Origin: Candidatus Uhrbacteria bacterium
Lineage (GTDB): Bacteria; Patescibacteriota; Patescibacteriia; 2-12-FULL-60-25
Direction: 5' to 3'
DNA length: 21,632 nucleotides
Assembly (NCBI GenBank): GCA_009691315.1
Contig: SICT01000008.1
Coordinates: forward strand, 1 to 21,632
This document shows, piece after piece, positions 8,665-15,538 of the stretch. The first letter of the stretch is position 1, and every line of letters begins with the position of its first letter. The notes below the pieces were generated by a model. It had not been told where the DNA came from, did no database searches, and saw only the letters and a program-made list of their open reading frames with translations. The position numbers were made by a program, and so were the translations under genes.

Positions 8665-9053
8665 GAGTGAGAAGGGAGAGTGATGTTGGGTTCAGCATCG
8701 TATTGCGGTGCGACATACTGAGTCACGGGCAAACGCTGGTTCAAAAGCTCTGTCTCAAGCGCAAACAAATCTTGAGCCTGATCAACAGATATCCCAACAA
8801 GCGGTACGCGCATAAATCGAGCCAATAAATTCGCGGTTAACACTCCCCCGCGTATCGCAGAAAATGACCCAGGCCCTGAGACCACACAAATCCCCTCAAG
8901 ATTTTTTCTATACGTTCTCCAACGAGGCGCGAGATGAAACAAAATTCGACCGCGTCTGCCAGTCAGAGTCTTGATTTCTCTTTTTTTCCCCGTGGCCAAC
9001 CATCCAACACGAGATTGGAAGGGCGCATGGGTATCCACAAACAACCAAGCCAT
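8661..9053 (-). CDS. tsaB: tRNA threonylcarbamoyladenosine biosynthesis protein TsaB, short form
   Basis: TsaB (YeaZ) is the partner of TsaD in making N6-threonylcarbamoyladenosine at position 37 of ANN-decoding tRNAs. The core signature is plain: VVSGPGSFSAIRGGVLTANLLA at about 57-79, followed by VPLVGIS. The N-terminal LFVDTHAPFQSRVGW is the first strand pair of the ASKHA fold. At 130 residues the protein is far shorter than the roughly 230 of E. coli; it keeps the N-terminal lobe that contacts TsaD and lacks most of the second lobe. No frameshift is visible, the ends mesh with neighbours (2 nt after the winged-helix gene, ATGA overlap with the glycosyltransferase), and short TsaB forms occur in reduced genomes. 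TsaD and TsaE are not in the window. Confidence 0.82.
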   Translation of the reverse strand: MAWLFVDTHAPFQSRVGWLATGKKREIKTLTGRRGRILFHLAPRWRTYRKNLEGICVVSGPGSFSAIRGGVLTANLLARFMRVPLVGISVDQAQDLFALETELLNQRLPVTQYVAPQYDAEPNITLPSHS

Positions 9054-9055
9054 AA

Positions 9056-9658
9056 TTACAAACGCTCACTCAACCGATCAATCACCACATTTTTTTTCCC
9101 TTCCAAAATCCCATACAAAAATTTATCCGTAATATCTTTACGATAGAGATATTCTTCAAACGTCATGGTAGAAAAATTAATTTCAAATCCTAATTCTTTT
9201 TCGCAGGAAGCGATGAGCTGTTGGAGCGATTTCTTATTGATCGTGCCAATAATAAACAGGTCAACGGGGGCTTTTTGGATGCCTAAAAAAGAACCGAGAA
9301 AAGCGAGGTATCGCACATCTCCCATTTTTAAAATCTCACGATCTAGTTTCTGTTCCAGGAGAACCTGCGCCTTAATCACGAGTGAGGTTAACTCCTGAAA
9401 AAGGGTAAAATTCTGATTGACTTGATAATACTTTTTCTTCAATCCACGCTCTTTTGAAACTTCCAATTCTGGAGTGGTCACGCTAACCTCTTTAATCAAA
9501 CCTAGATGAACCAGATTGCTTAATTCACGCCGTACGGCATTGATTTGGGTTGAAATTTTACGGGTAATTTCGCGGACAAACATGGGTTCATCAGGATGAC
9601 GTAAAAACAAACTTAAAAGTTTTACACGGGTTCGAGAACCAAAAAGGTGTTCAAGCAT
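9056..9658 (-). CDS. Winged-helix DNA-binding protein with degenerate nucleotidyltransferase-like domain
   Basis: I chose ATG 9658 (200 aa), which begins MLEHLFGSRTRVKLL, a usual N-terminus for this family; a 24-residue upstream extension to 9730 looks non-coding. Residues 1-70 form a winged helix: FVREITRKISTQINAVRREL is the helix-turn-helix and the wing follows. The C-terminal half has FLGSFLGIQ and VDLFIIG, recalling the GS-x-DxD core of minimal nucleotidyltransferases (MNT), but with only one Asp, so it is probably inactive and perhaps a ligand or protein sensor. EEYLYRKDITDKFLYGILEG is typical of the same families. It is the first gene of the envelope operon and may regulate it; the target is unknown. 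Divergent from the PP2C-like gene, it shares the 9659-9763 control region. Confidence 0.75.
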   Translation of the reverse strand: MLEHLFGSRTRVKLLSLFLRHPDEPMFVREITRKISTQINAVRRELSNLVHLGLIKEVSVTTPELEVSKERGLKKKYYQVNQNFTLFQELTSLVIKAQVLLEQKLDREILKMGDVRYLAFLGSFLGIQKAPVDLFIIGTINKKSLQQLIASCEKELGFEINFSTMTFEEYLYRKDITDKFLYGILEGKKNVVIDRLSERL

Positions 9659-9732
9659 AGAATCATCCGTATCGTGACGTATCTCTGGCTTCTTGACAAG
9701 AGGGTGGGTTAGACGCCGAAAACATGTCATCC

Positions 9733-9738
9733 TATACT
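9733..9738 (+). promoter_or_regulatory. -10 box TATACT for the pseudophosphatase gene
   Basis: TATACT lies 25 nt before ATG 9764 and 10 nt before an alternative TTG start at 9749. No good -35 is seen at 17-18 bp spacing. TTGACA at 9693-9698 is too far away to belong to it. Confidence 0.4.
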
Positions 9739-9763
9739 ACACACTAAGTTGAATAACCTACCC

Positions 9764-11869
9764 ATGGAACATCAATTCCGCATTGCAGAAATTGAAGTCA
9801 ATAAATCCACAATAGATGAGAAAATCATTGGGATTTTCCGTTATGAATCTGAAGCACGAGGAAAACGTGGAACAACTCTGCTCATGCTCGTGGAAATCAG
9901 TTCCACCCTCTATGTCTATGAACAACTCTTAGAAGTACTCAATGCAACAGCTGAACAAACACGTCACCTCACCTCTGCCTTTGATGGCGACCCTATGGTT
10001 CGCTTTGAAAAACTCATCCAACGATTAAATGATTCGGTGAAAAAATTTTTAGAGCAAGAACCAACCCCTATCGTCTGGAATCGTTTAAATATTTTTATCC
10101 TAGAGCTCTCGGATGAGCACGTCTGCTTGTCTGGTTTTGGACGCCTGACCAATGTGTTTTTACAAAAACAGGCAGACAACACTCATCGTCGTTTTGATCT
10201 GTTTGGTTCTCTCGAACAACCGCTTGAGATCAATCCAGAGAAACCCTTTTCCGCTCTCATCTGCGGGGATTTTCATCCTGGTGATATTTTATTTGCTGGG
10301 ACCCAGAATTTTGACCGTTTGCGCGATGAATTGGAGATTGTCCATCGTCTCAGCACCTTGCCGGCTGTGAGTGCCTCCGTTGAAATTCAACAAGAATTGG
10401 AACAGTGCCATATCCCAGATGATTTTGCCGCCGTCGTCATTGCGAATCTCCCCATGCCACAAGCAAATGTTCTCCCTGAAAGCGGATTGACTTCAAAAGA
10501 AATAATCCCGCAAGAAAAAAGCACACAATCTATCCAAAAAATGTATCGGGAAGAGGAAAAAACTGAGGCCATGCTCTCCCCAGCCATGAGTCCGGTGAAA
10601 AACAAAATCGAAGACCGAAAAGATTGGAAAAAACTGTTCAAACAAACCTGGGAAAATACCTGGGAAGCCTTCCGTTCATGGATGAAAAAACGGCCGGTCC
10701 TCAGAGATCCTGTTACGTTGGCCAGTCTGCGCGGTTTAAATGCCGGGCACAGTTCTCTCATGACCCAAAAGCGCCGCTGGATGCTCATCATCTGTGCCGC
10801 GGCAATCGTTCTCGCTCTCGGCGGGACATTCTGGTATCGATTAGCCAAGAGTCATGCGGCCGAACAAGCTCTCTGGACCATGGCCTATGAGCAAGCTCTA
10901 GATAAAAAGAATCGGGCAGAAGCGAGCCTGGTCTACGGTAACGAAACACAAGCGCGGCAATTAGTAGCAGAAGCCCTGACGATTGTAGATAGTTTAGATA
11001 TCAAAACCAAAGAACGACAGACCAACAAGCAGACTCTCCAAAATGGTTTGCAGGAAGTGAATGTCAAATTGAAACACGAAGTGCGTGTCGATCATCCAAC
11101 GGAGCTGTTTGCCAATGCCACAAATGGTGCAGAAGCAAATATGAAAGCACTGGCGCTGATAAAAAATGAGCTCGTCTTTTCTGACGGTCCACAATCCATC
11201 GCCTTGCTCAATCCAAACAACAAAGAAGTAAAACACGTCAGTGTCACGGCGAGCTCAACGGTCGCTCTCTCTATCAGCGCCATAACCAAAGATCGCGTTC
11301 TCTTTCTGGACAAAGAAGGAAATCTCCTTTCCCTGGATCCGGTGTCTGAAAAAACTTCCGACCTGACATTTGCCCTCGGTCGAGCCAAAGGCGCACAGGC
11401 CATTGTCTACTACACCCGTCGCCTCTACCTGCTCGATGCAGAAAGCAACATGATCTGGAAATACGCCGAAAGCGGAAATGGATTTGGTGCAGGGGCACCT
11501 TATCTAAAACAGAACACCAATGATTTAAGTGGCGCCTCAGCCATGACCATTGATTCAAACGTCTATGTCGGATCAAACAAAGGTAAACTCGTGCGTTACT
11601 TGTCCGGCGCTGAAGAGACCTGGTCTCCAAGTCTCATTGATCCACCCATGGCTTCGATCACCAGTATCTGGACAACTTCTGACACCGACCGCCTGATTCT
11701 CGCTGATCCAAGCAGTAAACGCGTGATCGTTCTCCGGAAAGATGGACAACTCATCGCCCAGATCACTTCCCCAGAATTTCAAGGTCCACGTGAAGTGGTG
11801 GGCGATCTCACGAACAAAAAAATCTACGTCTTGGATGGGGCACGCGTGCTACAATTGGATCTGCCATGA
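9764..11869 (+). CDS. PP2C-like pseudophosphatase, membrane span and extracellular beta-propeller
   Basis: The 701-residue protein has three parts. Residues 1-240 resemble a PP2C/SpoIIE fold: LSGFGRLTNVFL matches the GDSR strand and GDILFAGTQNF the 'LLCSDGL' strand, but the metal-binding aspartates are lost, so it should not be an active phosphatase. A charged linker leads to one membrane span at about 340-358 (MLIICAAAIVLALGGTFW). A helical segment follows, then from about 465 a six-bladed propeller with repeats such as RVLFLDKEGNLLSLDP, RLYLLDAESNMIWKY and KIYVLDGARVLQLDLP. The layout suggests a receptor that couples outside binding to a cytoplasmic scaffold (inference). A TTG at 9749 would add five residues. 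No ribosome binding site is seen. The stop overlaps the next ATG (ATGA). Confidence 0.75.
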   Translation: MEHQFRIAEIEVNKSTIDEKIIGIFRYESEARGKRGTTLLMLVEISSTLYVYEQLLEVLNATAEQTRHLTSAFDGDPMVRFEKLIQRLNDSVKKFLEQEPTPIVWNRLNIFILELSDEHVCLSGFGRLTNVFLQKQADNTHRRFDLFGSLEQPLEINPEKPFSALICGDFHPGDILFAGTQNFDRLRDELEIVHRLSTLPAVSASVEIQQELEQCHIPDDFAAVVIANLPMPQANVLPESGLTSKEIIPQEKSTQSIQKMYREEEKTEAMLSPAMSPVKNKIEDRKDWKKLFKQTWENTWEAFRSWMKKRPVLRDPVTLASLRGLNAGHSSLMTQKRRWMLIICAAAIVLALGGTFWYRLAKSHAAEQALWTMAYEQALDKKNRAEASLVYGNETQARQLVAEALTIVDSLDIKTKERQTNKQTLQNGLQEVNVKLKHEVRVDHPTELFANATNGAEANMKALALIKNELVFSDGPQSIALLNPNNKEVKHVSVTASSTVALSISAITKDRVLFLDKEGNLLSLDPVSEKTSDLTFALGRAKGAQAIVYYTRRLYLLDAESNMIWKYAESGNGFGAGAPYLKQNTNDLSGASAMTIDSNVYVGSNKGKLVRYLSGAEETWSPSLIDPPMASITSIWTTSDTDRLILADPSSKRVIVLRKDGQLIAQITSPEFQGPREVVGDLTNKKIYVLDGARVLQLDLP

Positions 11870-12132
11870 AGTTTACTCCACCCCCACTCATTAAAAAACC
11901 GCCACATCCATTCACTCATCTCACGAAACCTGCTTGGACAAAAAAAATTTATTTCCTAGGAATCCTCGTGTGGGTCATCTTTTTTCAATTGATGGCGTTG
12001 GTCATCTTTCTTATCTCTCACTCCTTTTTTTGGAAGATCGAACTCGGCGCGATGGTGTTTGGACTCCTCATCGGTCATATGATGAGTCTCTCGATCCTAC
12101 AAAAACTTCTGTCACGTTCTGATCACCTATGA
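11866..12132 (+). CDS. Small two-span membrane protein
   Basis: The product has 88 residues: a Pro/Lys-rich cytoplasmic N-terminus (about 1-26), two hydrophobic segments (about 28-50 and 56-78) and a short charged tail. No family is recognised. It overlaps both neighbours by 4 nt (ATGA at each end), so it is locked by translational coupling between the propeller protein and the nuclease. It may be an accessory subunit of the propeller protein, but this rests on position only. Confidence 0.75.
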   Translation: MKFTPPPLIKKPPHPFTHLTKPAWTKKIYFLGILVWVIFFQLMALVIFLISHSFFWKIELGAMVFGLLIGHMMSLSILQKLLSRSDHL

Positions 12133-13586
12133 AGACGCGTACTCCTCTCACGGCCACGGATTTCTACCGCTATCTACAATGCCCACACTGGCCGTATTGG
12201 GAACGCTTTGGAAATCCAAAGGAACGAAGACCTTGGACCGAACTCGAAGAGCAGTGCCAAGCAGATGGACTGGAACATGAAAAACAGATCGTGAAAAAAT
12301 ATTTTGGTGAGATGCACGAGGTACGTGTCCTGTCTGCCGAACAGGGATTTGAAAAAACGTTAAAATTGATGCAGGAAGGCGTGCCCATCATCTATCAAGG
12401 CTGGCTGAAGGATGCCGATTGGGTCGGACGACCGGATCTGCTTGAACGTCGTGAAGGAAAAAGTATTTTTGGCAATTGGTATTACGCGCCGCTTGATATT
12501 AAACGTGCGCATGAGATGAAAAAAGAATACATGGCTCAGTTGACGTTTTACGCCCTCTTGCTTGAACGGATCCAAAAACGTTTTCCGGGTGAAACCGCAA
12601 TCATCAATGCCGATGGCGAACGATTACCGTTTGCCCCTGATGGATTTATCAAAGAATTTGAAGGGATGCGTGAGGCGATTGAGCGTATTCGCGATGGAGA
12701 AATTCCAGAACCCGTGTATCGTAAATCCTGCGTAGACACTTCTCCGTGGAGCGACGCGTGTTTCCGTTTGGCGGCTGAACAGAATGATATCGCTCTCCTG
12801 TTTAATGTTGACGTCAGAAAATTAAAATCTTTGCGCAGTCTTGGGATCAAAACCGTTGATGATGCGGCTGAACTCAATCCAGAATCGCTCGAGGGACAAG
12901 CGCTTGGGCTGACGCTCCGCGGACTAAGCGCCATCAAACGCCAAGCGCGGTCTTTACGCGACCAATGCGTTATTATCCGCGACCCGTTTGAAGATAAAAC
13001 CAAAGGGTTAGAAATTCATTTCGATATCGAAAGTCACCCACCCACAGATACCGATTATTTATATGGTTTTTGGATAAAAGACACCTCTCCCCATTACGTA
13101 GCCTTTGTCGCCGAAACGCCAGAAGAGGAAGAAAAAATGTGGAAAGGATTTTTAGCCTGGCTCCCCACGCTCCCTCCAGAATACACCATCTACCATTATG
13201 CCAATTACGAAGTTGGACGCTTGAAGATTCTCGCTAAACGTTATGGCGATGGAGAAAATACGTGGCTCGCACGTTTTGCCTCACGCATGATTGATCTCAA
13301 AGAAGGCGCACGCGAGCACGCCGTGTTCCCACTCTACTTTTATAGTTTAAAACAGATCTGTAAATTTCTTGGTTTTTCTTGGACAGGTGATGTCCAAGGT
13401 GGACGTGAATCGGTTGTGGCCTTTGAAAAATGGCTGGAAACAAAAAAACGATCCGTACTCGAATCGATTTTGCAATATAACGAAGAAGATGTGAAAGCTA
13501 CGGCGTTCTTGCTTGAATGGTTAAAAACGTACGCAAAAGAACGAAAAGAATACGGAAAACCCTATCCGTGGGACTTATCCCCTTGA
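12129..13586 (+). CDS. TM0106-type nuclease: RecB-like domain plus YprB/RNase H-like domain
   Basis: This 485-residue protein has two putative nuclease domains. The N-terminal half is a PD-(D/E)XK fold of the RecB/Cas4 kind: LQCPH at 17-20, GLEHEKQIV near 47-55, GRPDLL with D103, and PLDIK with D123 and K125 as metal and catalytic residues. Cas4-like relatives carry four Cys for an iron-sulfur cluster. Here C18, C201 and C211 remain, but T204 stands where the fourth would be in CVDTSPWSDAC. The C-terminal half resembles the RNase H-like YprB domain: IHFDIES near 297 (DxE), YHYANYEVGRL near 355 and YNEEDVKATAFL near 452. A DNA or RNA processing role is likely; the substrate is unknown. The start overlaps the membrane gene (ATGA). 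Confidence 0.85.
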   Translation: MKTRTPLTATDFYRYLQCPHWPYWERFGNPKERRPWTELEEQCQADGLEHEKQIVKKYFGEMHEVRVLSAEQGFEKTLKLMQEGVPIIYQGWLKDADWVGRPDLLERREGKSIFGNWYYAPLDIKRAHEMKKEYMAQLTFYALLLERIQKRFPGETAIINADGERLPFAPDGFIKEFEGMREAIERIRDGEIPEPVYRKSCVDTSPWSDACFRLAAEQNDIALLFNVDVRKLKSLRSLGIKTVDDAAELNPESLEGQALGLTLRGLSAIKRQARSLRDQCVIIRDPFEDKTKGLEIHFDIESHPPTDTDYLYGFWIKDTSPHYVAFVAETPEEEEKMWKGFLAWLPTLPPEYTIYHYANYEVGRLKILAKRYGDGENTWLARFASRMIDLKEGAREHAVFPLYFYSLKQICKFLGFSWTGDVQGGRESVVAFEKWLETKKRSVLESILQYNEEDVKATAFLLEWLKTYAKERKEYGKPYPWDLSP

Positions 13587-13613
13587 CAAGACATGTAAAA
13601 ATATGGAACGGAG

Positions 13614-13647
13614 TATATAGTAACCTTAATTCTTTTTGTATTTATTT
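13614..13647 (+). promoter_or_regulatory. TATATA box and T-rich leader of the coiled-coil gene
   Basis: TATATA (13614-13619) is followed by CTTAATTCTTTTT (13625-13637), identical over 13 nt to the leader at 2189-2201, and then a T-rich tract up to ATG 13648. There is no Shine-Dalgarno. TTGACA at 13583-13588 is 25 bp from TATATA, too far for a classical pair. Confidence 0.35.
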
Positions 13648-14013
13648 ATGTCTCATCAAGAAACAAACATGCAAGACGTGTTGGAAGCTGTTCAAAGCCT
13701 TTCAACGCACATGGATGCACAATTCACCAGAATTGATGGACAATTTGCCGATGTTCGGTCAGAGTTTGCCGATGTTCGGTCAGAAATGAAATGTGGTTTT
13801 GCTGATATTCGATCAGAAATGGTCACTAAAACTGGATTGAAAGAAGAGCTGACTCAGATGAAATCAGATCTGATGACCGAAATCGATCGTTTTGTTGTCC
13901 TACATCAAACACTGAGCATCGAGCTTGTGGCCCTTCGCTCACGTTGTGAGCGCATGGAAAACTTCATGGCTCGAGTGGCAAAACAATTAAATCTAGATTT
14001 TCAAGTGACTTAA
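13648..14013 (+). CDS. Coiled-coil protein with FADVRSE repeats
   Basis: The product has 121 residues, starting at ATG 13648 (MSHQETNMQDVLEAV); a TTG 12 nt upstream is less likely. It is one long amphipathic helix. Residues about 25-60 contain seven-residue repeats (QFADVRS, EFADVRS, GFADIRS) that give a left-handed heptad coiled coil, followed by a second helical stretch (LKEELTQMKSDL...MENFMARVAKQL). There is no signal peptide or membrane span, so it is cytoplasmic. Proteins of this kind are common in CPR genomes and resemble hypervariable coiled-coil families, but the function is unknown. It stands alone between its own leader and a strong terminator. Confidence 0.8.
   Translation: MSHQETNMQDVLEAVQSLSTHMDAQFTRIDGQFADVRSEFADVRSEMKCGFADIRSEMVTKTGLKEELTQMKSDLMTEIDRFVVLHQTLSIELVALRSRCERMENFMARVAKQLNLDFQVT
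13744..13818 (+). repeat. 21-bp in-frame tandem repeat
   Basis: Two adjacent 21-bp units (13744-13764 and 13765-13785) differ only in their last base. A third, diverged unit lies at 13798-13818 after a 12-bp insert. Each encodes FADVRSE or FADIRSE, one heptad of the coiled coil, so unit-number changes would lengthen the rod without breaking the frame. Confidence 0.9.
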
Positions 14014-14022
14014 AATGGTCAT

Positions 14023-14056
14023 AAAAAAACACTCGCCATAAAACGAGTGTTTTTTT
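14023..14056. terminator. Strong two-way intrinsic terminator
   Basis: ACACTCG and CGAGTGT form a stem around an 8-nt loop, with seven A's before and seven T's after. It ends the coiled-coil gene and separates host-like sequence from the island that follows. Confidence 0.92.
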
Positions 14057-14119
14057 ATTGCTTCCACATCAATCCGACAACCAAACATCTCGCATTCAAC
14101 GAGGGGCTCGACGAGAGAG

Positions 14120-14275
14120 TTGTCAAACAGTCTCGCCGAAGTTAAGAAGAAGATTGCCGAACTGGTGTGGAAGGAGGAAGGGAATCCTCGATTGAAATCT
14201 CGAATGATTTTCAAGAGTTCGATCGAGGAGGGAAATGTTGACTGTGCAAGTCTCCATTTCCCACTCGAGTGCTGA
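14120..14275 (+). CDS. Possible small acidic/basic protein (51 aa), uncertain
   Basis: A plus-strand frame opens just after the terminator and reads well from TTG 14120: charged, helix-prone KKKIAELVWKEEGNPRLKSR, ending in ASLHFPLEC. Its AAG/GAG-rich codons resemble the other island genes. No ATG is available and no strong ribosome binding site is seen (GAGAGAG just upstream). The antisense frame is Leu/Phe-rich, as expected for a shadow. No family is recognised. It converges on the P-loop gene. Confidence 0.3.
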   Translation: MSNSLAEVKKKIAELVWKEEGNPRLKSRMIFKSSIEEGNVDCASLHFPLEC

Positions 14276-14358
14276 AAAAAACGCTAAGGTAATGTTGCTG
14301 AGGTTAGACTCCTCTTTTATTCCGACAACCTCGTGTGTCGGGAGAGGGGGCACGATAA

Positions 14359-14940
14359 TTATTCCCCGCGGTTTGCCATTCCTGCGAGGATCTCGGCGAG
14401 CGCCTTGATTGTGGCGCGCTCTGCCACCGGTTCACCACGTTCGAGGTGATGAACCGAACCCCTGAACTCACCGTCCTCGCCGAGCGCGGGAATGGTGTCG
14501 TTGGTGCCATGGTAGTCGGAGTGAATCACCGCTACCACCTTGAGTCCTGCCTTGCGGCAGAACTCACGCCACTCGGTTTCCTTCGGCAGGTCACCGAGCA
14601 GCAACACCGCGTGTGTGGCCGAGGCACAGATAGCCTCGTTCTCGACGGAGGGGATTCCGCCGATGTCCACCAGCGTGAGAGGCAACTGACAGTTGCTCAC
14701 ACTGGCGGCCACACGATCCACGAACTCCGGCGTGAACTTAGCTTTGTAAGCCGCCTTGCACGCCGCCGCCAACGCCGGATCCGCGTTGACGGTCTCCTGG
14801 AACCAGCTTCCCTCCCCATCCGGACAAGCCGTGATGACGAAGGGGTACGGCGCGCCAGGAATGCGCCGTACCGCGTCCTTCAAGCCCTGTCTCATACAGG
14901 ACTTCCCCGAACGCGGGGGACCACAAAGCACGACTTTCAT
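14359..14940 (-). CDS. P-loop NTPase associated with Csx3 (ATPase half of Csx3 fusions)
   Basis: Start ATG 14940 (193 aa) is fixed by a strong AAAGGAG 7 nt upstream and by the N-terminal strand MKVVLCGPPRSGKS, whose residues 7-14 are a perfect Walker A. A Walker B-like strand LTLVDIGG follows at 88-95. Other striking motifs are ACPDGEGSW (38-46), HSDYHG (140-145) and SVHHLERGE (162-170). From memory, these match the P-loop domain fused behind Csx3 in some lineages; here the two are separate genes in the same order. It should bind ATP or GTP and act with Csx3; the exact role is unknown. Codons are far more GC-rich than in the flanking genes. An in-frame ATG at 15018 would add 26 residues but has a poor binding site. 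Confidence 0.7.
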   Translation of the reverse strand: MKVVLCGPPRSGKSCMRQGLKDAVRRIPGAPYPFVITACPDGEGSWFQETVNADPALAAACKAAYKAKFTPEFVDRVAASVSNCQLPLTLVDIGGIPSVENEAICASATHAVLLLGDLPKETEWREFCRKAGLKVVAVIHSDYHGTNDTIPALGEDGEFRGSVHHLERGEPVAERATIKALAEILAGMANRGE

Positions 14941-15118
14941 GTCGCTCTCCTTTCCGCCCGCGTTTGGGCTTGAAATTATCTCATAACCGATGAGACGCGG
15001 GAGGCTCTGCTTCCTCATGGCTCACCACTTAAAGCAGGTGACTCTTACCCGTCGTTTTCTAGAGCCGGGATTTCGCTCAAACTCGGAGATCAATCCGAAA
15101 TATTTTTGCAGAGGGTGA

Positions 15119-15457
15119 TCAGCCCTCCTTGACCTCCGACGCGGGGATGACGGTCCCGACGGGGTACGTGGGGTCGTGAGAGACCGCGACCACGTATCCG
15201 GCCATCTTGGGATCAAAGACCCCGATGGCCCCGAAGAGGTGGCCGACGCCGTGCGCAATAACACAGGCGGCGGGCAAGCTCGCCGGCCCGTTGAGGAGCA
15301 CGAGCTCCCCGCCCTCGAGTTTGCAGGCCTCGATGGCCACCTTCGCGTCCCTCACGATCTGATCGTTCTGGGACTGGGTCCCGAACGAGAGCGTGAGGAG
15401 GATGGCGGGGCGGCCGGAGACGGTGCGGTTGCTGCGGGCGATGTTGTAGGTCGTCAT
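15119..15457 (-). CDS. csx3: Csx3/Crn3-like protein (CRISPR ring nuclease family)
   Basis: Csx3 (Crn3) proteins bind and cut cyclic tetra-adenylate, the second messenger of type III CRISPR systems, and so switch off the response. This 112-residue protein has the family's features in order: LLNGPASLPAAC (54-65), the AH69 strand-helix junction, H73, the FDPK motif (81-84; DPR in the archaeal prototype) and VSHDP (92-96), then VGTVI. The conserved Asp and His needed for activity are present as D82 and H94; the family's middle His most likely aligns with H73 after a one-residue insertion. ATG 15457 follows AAAGGAG. Of the first 35 codons, 34 end in G or C. No cas10, array or other cas gene is in the window. 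The P-loop partner follows 178 nt downstream. Confidence 0.75.
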   Translation of the reverse strand: MTTYNIARSNRTVSGRPAILLTLSFGTQSQNDQIVRDAKVAIEACKLEGGELVLLNGPASLPAACVIAHGVGHLFGAIGVFDPKMAGYVVAVSHDPTYPVGTVIPASEVKEG

Positions 15458-15494
15458 GATGGTTTTTCTCCTTTGTGGGAGATGGGGCGAACTT

Positions 15495-15527
15495 GTGAGA
15501 GAACCGTAACTCTCACTCCCGTTTTTT
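15495..15527 (+). terminator. Hairpin with T-run beside csx3 (possible plus-strand terminator)
   Basis: GTGAGAG and CTCTCAC (15495-15501 and 15510-15516) enclose an 8-nt loop; TCCCG and six T's follow on the plus strand. On the minus strand the same hairpin lies in the 5' leader of csx3, about 40 nt before its start, so it could act there instead. Confidence 0.45.
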
Positions 15528-15538
15528 AGTCACTTAGC

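Noticed and set aside
9659..9730. N-terminal extension of the winged-helix gene to 9730
   Set aside because: The added 24 residues do not resemble the family, whose proteins start at the MLEHLFGS position, and the stretch is needed as the divergent control region.
13583..13619. TTGACA with TATATA as a sigma70-type promoter
   Set aside because: The spacer is 25 bp, well beyond the workable range, and TTGACA overlaps the end of the nuclease gene.
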